Shown here piece by piece: positions 8,267 to 13,065 of a stretch of 13,065 bases of DNA. Source of the stretch: Deltaproteobacteria bacterium (GTDB lineage Bacteria; Desulfobacterota; DSM-4660; Desulfatiglandales; HGW-15); contig JAFDIX010000057.1 of the NCBI GenBank assembly GCA_019307805.1, positions 1 through 13,065 of the forward strand, written 5' to 3'. The translations under genes and the position numbers were made by a program. The stretch's first letter is position 1; every line of letters starts with the position of its first letter. The notes under the pieces are model-generated. The model searched no databases, had not been told where the DNA came from, and saw only the letters and a program-made list of their open reading frames with translations.

Positions 8267-8323
8267 GTCCGTTTTCCTTTTATCTCTGCCATAAACGAGC
8301 CGTAGTACCTGACGCCGGCATCG

Positions 8324-8719
8324 CTATTTGAAGTATTCATTCAGATACTTCACGACATCCTTTACCAGCGAGCCTCGAAAGACGCGCTGAACCCCCATTT
8401 TGATAAGGTCCTCTTCATCCTGAGGGGGAACAACGCCGCCGACGATCACGGGAAGATCCTCAGCCTTGTTCTTACGGAGTTCCTCCATAAGGATAGGGGT
8501 CAGCGTGAGGTGTTCTCCGGAAAGGTAGCTGACCCCGATCATGTCCACGTCTTCCTGGATGGCGCTCTGAACCAGCATCTCGGGCGTATTGTACATGCCA
8601 AGATAGATCACTTCGTAGCCTTCGCTCTGAAGCATGGAGGCCAGGACCTTTGCGCCCCGATCATGTCCGTCCAGCCCGAGCTTTGCGATTATGATGCGAA
8701 CCCTGTTGTCGGATCCCAT
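8324..8719 (-). CDS. B12-binding small subunit of an acyl-CoA mutase (methylmalonyl-CoA mutase C-terminal domain)
   Basis: Carries adenosylcobalamin and docks onto the large TIM-barrel subunit encoded at 10434-12098. The protein is 131 aa, the normal length of a stand-alone B12 domain. It shows the base-off/His-on motif K13-x3-D17-G-H19-D-R-G22, where H19 is the lower cobalt ligand, then the nucleotide-tail loops GVSYLSG (62-68) and GGVVPPQD (94-101). All cofactor-binding residues I know from the family are present, so B12 chemistry should be intact. The start is ATG 8719, 23 bp after the oxidoreductase stop, with GGGAG about 11 bases upstream. Unusually, an oxidoreductase gene separates it from its large subunit. 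No mutase chaperone GTPase (MeaB type) or methylmalonyl-CoA epimerase gene is in the window. Confidence 0.94.
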   Translation of the reverse strand: MGSDNRVRIIIAKLGLDGHDRGAKVLASMLQSEGYEVIYLGMYNTPEMLVQSAIQEDVDMIGVSYLSGEHLTLTPILMEELRKNKAEDLPVIVGGVVPPQDEEDLIKMGVQRVFRGSLVKDVVKYLNEYFK

Positions 8720-8742
8720 TCCGTCATCTCCCGTTCCGCCTG

Positions 8743-10263
8743 TTAATCCCGCGAGTAGTCGGGCAGGATTTCACTTACATAGTCCTTTTTGCTCACTCGA
8801 CCGGCCGCGATAATCCCTGCGTGGATGGCGGCGTCGTTGGCCGCCATGGAACATTCCGAGCTGTCTGAAGCGTGGTAGAGGCCTTCTACAAATGGACACT
8901 TGGCGCGGGGCCTGGCGTCCCCCACCTGAAAAGGCGCCTGGGCCACCGGGACCAGGCTGTCGGAAACCGTATAGAGGGTCCATTCGAGGGATTCCTTGAA
9001 ACCGGGATAGTTGTCGGTCATGAACGCCATCATTCGATCATAGGCCAGACTGACCAGTTCCCGATTGTGCGCCTCTTTGTCGGTCAGGGACACATAAGCG
9101 TCCAAAAGCTGTTTTCCGGCGGGTGCTCGAGCGGGATCCATACCCGAACTGTCCCAGAACCCCATCCGGATATCACAGTCAAAACCGTCTTCCTTACCGG
9201 CAACTTTGGGCGTGAACGTCACATGCTCTTTCACGATTTGACGATCAAGGGCGAAGTAGACCGCCCCGATCCCCGCACGCCAGAAACCCTTTACCCGATT
9301 GACAAAGGTGTATGGGAAGTGTTTTTCGGGGATATAGCGGAACATCTCGTTGACCAGACCGGAATTGATGACGATGGGGCATTCGACCTTTTCAACACTG
9401 CCCTGCATATCAACCAGGACGCCTTTCACCTTTCCATCTTCAATCAGCACTTCCTTGACCCGCGCCCCGGTCACCACCTTGCCGCCGTTTTTTTCGATGA
9501 CGTCACACAGGGACATGGGAATTTGGACAAAACCCGGCAGTCCCGGGGTAGAACATCCGCCGTAGGAAAACCGCTTTCCGGCCCGGGCCACGGCGCGATT
9601 CATCAAGATGTTGTCCCCTGCCGAGATGTTTGCCGGGTCATTGATGGTGCAGTTCATGGTGGCGTTGACGTAATGGAACTCTTTGGTGTTCGCATTGTCC
9701 GTCCGGGCGTCCATCCATTCCGTCAAGCTGACGTGGTCATAGGAATGGGCCTCTTCGGCCGACATTCGGACCATGGCGCTGTTAATCCGGCCGCATTCAG
9801 CCCGGTCCCTGTCATCCATCCACGGGAAGTTACCCCCCCGTTCTGATCCACCTTCGAAGCGATACAGTTCTCCATCATGCCACCATCCCGCGCTTACGGC
9901 CGGATAGAGAGTCAGCGGCTTACCCAGATAGGAGAGCAACGTATTGGTCCGGCCCTTTTCGGAAACCATTAGCGTGTGAATACCGGCCTCGAAGGCGTAC
10001 CCGTTCAGATAGCCCTGGCTGAAAAGCTCCGGCAGATCCGGCTCCGACTTGAAAAACCAGGTGGAAGCCGCCTCACTGATCGCTTTTTTATAGGTTTCCG
10101 AACTCTCATCCCTGAAGTTGAAGGAGATATCCCGACCCCCTACTCGCGATGCCTTTTCCAGCACCAGGACCTTCATGCCCTCTTTCTCGGCCAAAATCGC
10201 TCCGGCAGCGGGTCCACCCACACCGGCGCCTATCACAACCACATCAAACTTCTCATTCTTCAT
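8743..10263 (-). CDS. FAD-dependent oxidoreductase, phytoene desaturase/carotenoid isomerase-like
   Basis: A flavoprotein of the two-dinucleotide-binding, amine oxidase/CrtI-like superfamily; substrate unknown. The real start is ATG 10263 (506 aa), with a perfect AGGAGG 5 bases upstream. A GTG at 10290 in frame lies in the leader. The N-terminus has the Rossmann motif G12-x-G14-x-x-G17, with E36 ending the second strand to bind ribose, followed by VGGR (41-44). The C-terminal flavin segment is GLYHASDSSECSMAANDAAIHAG (461-483). This differs from the usual GLYxAGDxxxxG form: Ser replaces the first Gly, and the later Gly-rich part is missing. There are no membrane segments or signal peptide. 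The gene lies between the two mutase subunit genes, so it probably oxidises, reduces or isomerises an acid or acyl-CoA of the same pathway. That role is inference from position. A candidate promoter and a repeat lie just upstream. Confidence 0.85.
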   Translation of the reverse strand: MKNEKFDVVVIGAGVGGPAAGAILAEKEGMKVLVLEKASRVGGRDISFNFRDESSETYKKAISEAASTWFFKSEPDLPELFSQGYLNGYAFEAGIHTLMVSEKGRTNTLLSYLGKPLTLYPAVSAGWWHDGELYRFEGGSERGGNFPWMDDRDRAECGRINSAMVRMSAEEAHSYDHVSLTEWMDARTDNANTKEFHYVNATMNCTINDPANISAGDNILMNRAVARAGKRFSYGGCSTPGLPGFVQIPMSLCDVIEKNGGKVVTGARVKEVLIEDGKVKGVLVDMQGSVEKVECPIVINSGLVNEMFRYIPEKHFPYTFVNRVKGFWRAGIGAVYFALDRQIVKEHVTFTPKVAGKEDGFDCDIRMGFWDSSGMDPARAPAGKQLLDAYVSLTDKEAHNRELVSLAYDRMMAFMTDNYPGFKESLEWTLYTVSDSLVPVAQAPFQVGDARPRAKCPFVEGLYHASDSSECSMAANDAAIHAGIIAAGRVSKKDYVSEILPDYSRD

Positions 10264-10292
10264 TGAAGCCTCCTGTGCTTTACGCACCACAA

Positions 10293-10322
10293 ATTATACA
10301 CAGCGTCACAACAAATTGCGAA
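10293..10322 (-). promoter_or_regulatory. Candidate sigma-70-type promoter upstream of the FAD oxidoreductase
   Basis: On the minus strand a perfect TATAAT (10293-10298) follows TTCGCA (10317-10322, four of six matches to TTGACA) with an 18-base spacer. A transcript would start near 10286, about 20 bases before the ATG at 10263 and just ahead of its AGGAGG. The -35-like box lies inside the end of repeat copy 2, while the -10 box lies outside it. The element may therefore have supplied half of a promoter. The call rests on consensus matching only. Confidence 0.35.
10303..10308. repeat. Left direct repeat (target-site duplication) of repeat copy 2
   Basis: GCGTCA here is repeated exactly at 10420-10425, directly abutting both ends of the 111-bp element. 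The preceding A (10302) also matches the last base of the element, so the duplication can be read as 7 bp, AGCGTCA. The boundaries were set independently by homology with copy 1, which makes a chance match at both edges unlikely. Confidence 0.6.
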
Positions 10323-10419
10323 TCGCTTGTTAAGATCGCTGCCGATAGAGCTATTTTGAAAGACTGTATCCTGTAAACTGCTGTGTATGTATGCGCAAGG
10401 ATTTAGGTTGTTATATATA
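10309..10419 (-). repeat. 111-bp dispersed repeat, copy 2 (inverted; putative small non-autonomous mobile element)
   Basis: This is the inverted counterpart of 2663-2773 (105/111 identical, no gaps). It fills most of the gap between the mutase large-subunit stop (10434) and the oxidoreductase start (10263). It is bounded exactly by the direct repeat GCGTCA at 10303-10308 and 10420-10425. It has no ORF and no long terminal inverted repeats. Near-terminal pairs AACAA (10310-10314)/TTGTT (10408-10412) and TTGCG (10316-10320)/CGCAA (10394-10398) could fold the ends together. Size, lack of coding capacity and flanking duplication fit a MITE-like element. The transposase that would move it is not in the window and its family is not recognised. 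Confidence 0.85.
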
Positions 10420-10425
10420 GCGTCA
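10420..10425. repeat. Right direct repeat (target-site duplication) of repeat copy 2
   Basis: GCGTCA, identical to 10303-10308, lies immediately beyond the other end of the 111-bp element and 9 bp after the stop codon of the mutase large-subunit gene. Confidence 0.6.
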
Positions 10426-10433
10426 AAAAGGGA

Positions 10434-12098
10434 TTAAAAAAAAGGGTGGCTTAACACCTCCAAAGGATCATAGGGTTCTCCCATGGCAATTCGCACGGTG
10501 CCCAACACCTCCCCTAAGGTCGCATACGTCTTTGCCGCTTCTATCATTTCGGGGATCAGGTTCTCCTTCTCCCCCACTTCCGCTTTCGATTTGATTGCCT
10601 TGAGCGCATCTTTTACTTTCTTCTCGTCCCTGGACTCCTTCAGACGCTTGATCCTGCCGATCTGCTTTTCCTCTGATTCGGGAGAGATGCGGTGGACATC
10701 TCCCACGGGCGAATTTTCTTCCATCTGAAAACTGTTCAACCCAACCACGGTCCGCTCGCCGCTCTCCACCTCTCGCTGATAGTTCAAGGCCGCTTCATCG
10801 AACCGGGCGTCCACCCACCCGGAATCCAGGGCCTTTTTCATTCCCCCTTTTCCCTCGATCTCTTCCATTATCTTATCGACTTCCTTCTCGATCGCTTCGG
10901 TAAGGGATTCTATGAAGTAGCTTCCACCAAGGGGATCTGCAACCTGAGCCACACCCGTTTCATAGGCCAGGATCTGCTGTGTACGAATGGCCAGTCTCAC
11001 CGATTCTTCCGTGGGGAGCGCAATGGGTTCGTCGTATGAACAGCAATGAAGGGATTGAACCCCTGCCAGCACGGCTGCCATGGCTTCGTAGGCCACGCGA
11101 ATGATGTTGTTCACGGGCTGCTGAGGAACAAGAGAACATCCTGCGGTATGTACGCCGAACTTAAATTTCCATGAACGCGGGTCCTTGGCCCCGAACCGCT
11201 CTTTCATGATTTTCGCCCAAATGCGGCGGGCAGCCCGCAATTTTGCGATTTCTTCGAAGAAGTCCATATGGGCGGAACAATAGAATGCAAACCTCGGGGC
11301 AAAATCATCGATATCAACCCCCCTGTCCAAGACCCCCTGCACGTAGAGCATGGCCATGGAGAACCCGAAGGCGACCTCCTGGGGCGCACTCAACCCCTGT
11401 TCTCTCAGGTCATAAAGATTGACATTAATGGGGTACCAGCGAGGCATGTTCCGGATGCAGTATTCGATCACATCCACCCCTGTCTTGAGGGCGAGGTTGA
11501 TGGGCGAGGATATCTTGAAACCGGCGTATCTGCAGTGGATGGGATCGTTCTGGGTTGTCCCTGCCAGGGCCGAAATGTCCAATCCCAGATTCTGAGCCAA
11601 TGCGATATATTGGGACAATGCCACCGGCGTCTGGGTGGAAGAAACAATCAGGGACATGCTGATTTCTTCAAGGGGCAGATCCTTCATCAGCAGTTCCATG
11701 TCCTGCATGGTGCACATGGACACGCCCTGAACACCCACTTCACCCCTGGCCCTTGGATGATCGGAATCGATTCCCATGATACTGGGATTGTCAGGGATCA
11801 CGTTGAGACCACTGGCCCCTTCTTTGATCAAGAATTTAAGTCTCTCGTTGGTCTCTACAGGCGTTCCGTACCCCGTTACCTCGCGGCGGGTCCAGTAGCG
11901 GCCGCGAAACATGTCCTTGTGAATCCCTCTTGTATAGGGAAACTCCCCCGGAGCGCCCGTTTGTTTTTCATAATCAATCCCTGAAACATCATCGGGGCCA
12001 TAGAAATCCTTTAAGGGAAGACCGGACCAAGTTTTCAACCCGGTGGGTTTTTCATAATAAGCATCCACTAGCTTGCGATTTTTTTCTTCTTCAGGCAT
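10434..12098 (-). CDS. Divergent B12-dependent acyl-CoA mutase large subunit (methylmalonyl-CoA mutase superfamily)
   Basis: The 554-aa TIM-barrel subunit should bind the acyl-CoA and rearrange its carbon skeleton with the B12 subunit at 8324-8719. The scaffold is clear: PYTRGI (54-59), IDSDHPRARGEVGVQGV (110-126), LAGTTQND (178-185), FAPRFAFYCSAHMDFFEEIAKLRAAR (266-291), QSLHCCSYDEPIALPTE (348-364). The active site is not that of methylmalonyl-CoA mutase. By ungapped alignment to the Propionibacterium shermanii enzyme from memory, Tyr89 is F64, the carboxylate-binding Arg207 is G193, and the catalytic His244 of the SGYH motif is D230 (NLYD). The HSQTSGW segment is GVHTAGC (315-321). Gln197 (Q183) and Tyr243 (Y229) are kept. 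The reaction is therefore probably a different acyl-CoA isomerisation. ATG 12098 has a weak GGGGTGG upstream; it follows the hydratase stop by 62 bp. The last residues FF are coded by a run of eight T. Confidence 0.9.
   Translation of the reverse strand: MPEEEKNRKLVDAYYEKPTGLKTWSGLPLKDFYGPDDVSGIDYEKQTGAPGEFPYTRGIHKDMFRGRYWTRREVTGYGTPVETNERLKFLIKEGASGLNVIPDNPSIMGIDSDHPRARGEVGVQGVSMCTMQDMELLMKDLPLEEISMSLIVSSTQTPVALSQYIALAQNLGLDISALAGTTQNDPIHCRYAGFKISSPINLALKTGVDVIEYCIRNMPRWYPINVNLYDLREQGLSAPQEVAFGFSMAMLYVQGVLDRGVDIDDFAPRFAFYCSAHMDFFEEIAKLRAARRIWAKIMKERFGAKDPRSWKFKFGVHTAGCSLVPQQPVNNIIRVAYEAMAAVLAGVQSLHCCSYDEPIALPTEESVRLAIRTQQILAYETGVAQVADPLGGSYFIESLTEAIEKEVDKIMEEIEGKGGMKKALDSGWVDARFDEAALNYQREVESGERTVVGLNSFQMEENSPVGDVHRISPESEEKQIGRIKRLKESRDEKKVKDALKAIKSKAEVGEKENLIPEMIEAAKTYATLGEVLGTVRIAMGEPYDPLEVLSHPFF
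10436..10458 (-). terminator. Weak terminator-like hairpin and T-run at the mutase stop codon
   Basis: On the minus strand GGTG (10455-10458) pairs with CACC (10445-10448) around a 6-base loop, followed by C and eight T (10436-10443). This overlaps the last codons and stop of the large-subunit gene. Four base pairs is short for an intrinsic terminator, so at most partial termination is expected. It precedes the repeat and the candidate promoter of the oxidoreductase. Confidence 0.2.
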
Positions 12099-12160
12099 TT
12101 ATCCACCCCGCTGTCGGAAAATTGATAGCCGAACAAAAGGTCTGATCTTTATTTCTCAAT

Positions 12161-12961
12161 TCATCGGCCGGTAAACAGTGGCTTTCGCTTCTCCAAAAAA
12201 GCCCCCACACCTTCTCTGGCATCCGTTGTGTTCAGTAACGTCTCAAGTCCCCTCATCTCAAGGGCAAGGCCATCCGCTAACGGAAGTTCAAGACCTTTGT
12301 TGATGCACCCCTTGACCACCGATATGGCAACCCCTGCTTGGTCCTTGAACTTTTCAGCATACGCCAGGCATTCATCCAACAAAACTTCCGGCTCATAGGC
12401 ACGGTCGATCATACCCATGGTGAGTGCATCTTCAGCGTCCAGAAACCTTCTGTTATAAATAATATCTTTTGCGATGCTCTTCCCTATCAGCCGTGACAGT
12501 CGTTGGGTTCCCCCGGCCCCGGGAAGAAGCCCCAGGTTAACCTCCGGAAGTCCAACACGGGCCTTCCCTTTGGCCATAAAGCGAAAATCGCAGGCGAGCG
12601 CAAGTTCCAATCCCCCTCCCATGGCGTGCCCGTTTATGGCGGAAATGACAGGAAATGGGAGGTCCTCAACCTGGTTGATTGCTTTTTGAAGTCGGGTGTT
12701 GAAATGAACCATATCACCAACAAGATTCGAACCTTCCATGTATCGCTTTATCATCTTGATATCCGCGCCCGCGATAAATACACCCTCAAGTCGACTGGCC
12801 AGGATCAAACAACGAATCGTGCGTTGTTCTTCCCTGAAGCCGGCTACCACCTGAGCAAACTCCTCAACCAGGTCCAGGTTGAGTCCGTTTGCAGGAGGGG
12901 CATTAAACCAGATGATCCCGGTTGTATCTCGCTTTTCTGTTTCCAGAAACGTTAGGGCCAT
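12161..12961 (-). CDS. Enoyl-CoA hydratase/isomerase family protein (crotonase)
   Basis: Adds water across the double bond of a 2-enoyl-CoA. The 266-aa protein has the normal crotonase length. The oxyanion-hole segment is FIAGADIKMI (62-71), and the second contact is GHAMGGGLEL (111-120). Both catalytic glutamates of true hydratases (rat mitochondrial Glu144 and Glu164) are present as E119 in GGGLEL and E140 in GLPEV, followed by NLGLLPGAGGTQRLSRLIG. The tail EGVGAFLEKRKPLFTGR is also typical. This argues for real hydratase activity, not a catalytically divergent crotonase. The ATG at 12961 gives a standard N-terminus, although no close ribosome binding site is visible (GGAG is about 14 bases upstream). 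It is followed after 62 bp by the mutase large-subunit gene, suggesting a beta-oxidation step next to the rearrangement. The exact acyl substrate is unknown. Confidence 0.92.
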   Translation of the reverse strand: MALTFLETEKRDTTGIIWFNAPPANGLNLDLVEEFAQVVAGFREEQRTIRCLILASRLEGVFIAGADIKMIKRYMEGSNLVGDMVHFNTRLQKAINQVEDLPFPVISAINGHAMGGGLELALACDFRFMAKGKARVGLPEVNLGLLPGAGGTQRLSRLIGKSIAKDIIYNRRFLDAEDALTMGMIDRAYEPEVLLDECLAYAEKFKDQAGVAISVVKGCINKGLELPLADGLALEMRGLETLLNTTDAREGVGAFLEKRKPLFTGR

Positions 12962-12994
12962 GATTACGTCTGCTTCTCCGATAAGATTTTGGGC

Positions 12995-13065
12995 TCAATG
13001 ATGCCCCCTTGGATTTAGGTTTTCCGGGTTTTCAGTGGGTAGATATTGCATTAACAACCGCTCGT
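12995..13065 (-). CDS. Possible C-terminal fragment of an upstream gene, cut by the window edge
   Basis: An open frame enters from the right edge on the minus strand and ends at a TGA at 12995-12997. It reads ERLLMQYLPTENPENLNPRGHH, 33 bp before the enoyl-CoA hydratase start. The other two frames are closed by stops in this stretch. The piece is too short to recognise, and it could equally be untranslated leader. Confidence 0.3.
   Translation of the reverse strand, partial: ERLLMQYLPTENPENLNPRGHH

Noticed and set aside
10264..10290. Nine-residue N-terminal extension of the FAD oxidoreductase from a GTG start.
   Set aside because: A perfect AGGAGG lies inside this stretch at the right distance from the ATG at 10263, so it is leader sequence.
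13010..13020. GGATTTAGGTT shared with the end region of repeat copy 2, suggesting a third partial copy.
   Set aside because: Only 11 bases match and the similarity does not extend. A match of this length is expected by chance in 13 kb.
12996..13065. Frame giving IQGGIIEPKILSEKQT just upstream of the hydratase, considered as the end of an upstream gene.
   Set aside because: An in-frame TAA lies immediately before it, so it is only 16 codons long. A different frame stays open to the edge and is listed instead at low confidence.

Overview
All recognisable genes lie on the minus strand. The window looks like one catabolic cluster from an anaerobic bacterium of moderate GC content, probably a Desulfobacterota (former Deltaproteobacteria) lineage. 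That placement is an inference. It rests on the two-subunit B12 mutase, the cysteine-rich multi-cluster iron-sulfur protein, and a LivF with a basic C-terminal tail sitting next to an acyl-CoA synthetase. No rRNA, tRNA, CRISPR array or transposase gene is visible.

In transcription order (right to left) the layout is: a possible C-terminal scrap of an upstream gene (12995-13065); an enoyl-CoA hydratase (12161-12961); the large subunit of a methylmalonyl-CoA-mutase-type enzyme (10434-12098); a 111-bp repeat (10309-10419); an FAD-dependent oxidoreductase (8743-10263); the B12-binding small subunit of the mutase (8324-8719); the ABC ATPases LivG and LivF (8266-6688); an AMP-forming acyl-CoA synthetase (4821-6632); the permeases LivH and LivM (4824-2894); a 294-bp gap holding a second, inverted copy of the repeat (2663-2773); the periplasmic binding protein LivK (1391-2599); and an iron-sulfur protein (201-1274). 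No gap without a gene exceeds 300 bp. Several ORFs have better starts than their longest form, and these are given in the entries.

Read together, the genes suggest uptake of an organic acid by a LivKHMGF-type ABC transporter, thioesterification by the embedded acyl-CoA synthetase, and B12-dependent carbon-skeleton rearrangement of the acyl-CoA. Redox steps (FAD oxidoreductase, Fe-S protein) and hydration (enoyl-CoA hydratase) would complete the route. The substrate cannot be read from the sequence.

Two things stand out. First, the mutase large subunit keeps the family scaffold but has replaced the residues that define methylmalonyl-CoA mutase: the positions matching Tyr89, Arg207 and His244 of the Propionibacterium enzyme are Phe, Gly and Asp. 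It is therefore probably not a methylmalonyl-CoA mutase and may act on an undescribed substrate. Second, a 111-bp non-coding element occurs twice in inverted orientation at 105/111 identity. One copy is bounded exactly by a 6-7 bp direct repeat, as expected for a small non-autonomous mobile element inserted between the two mutase subunit genes.
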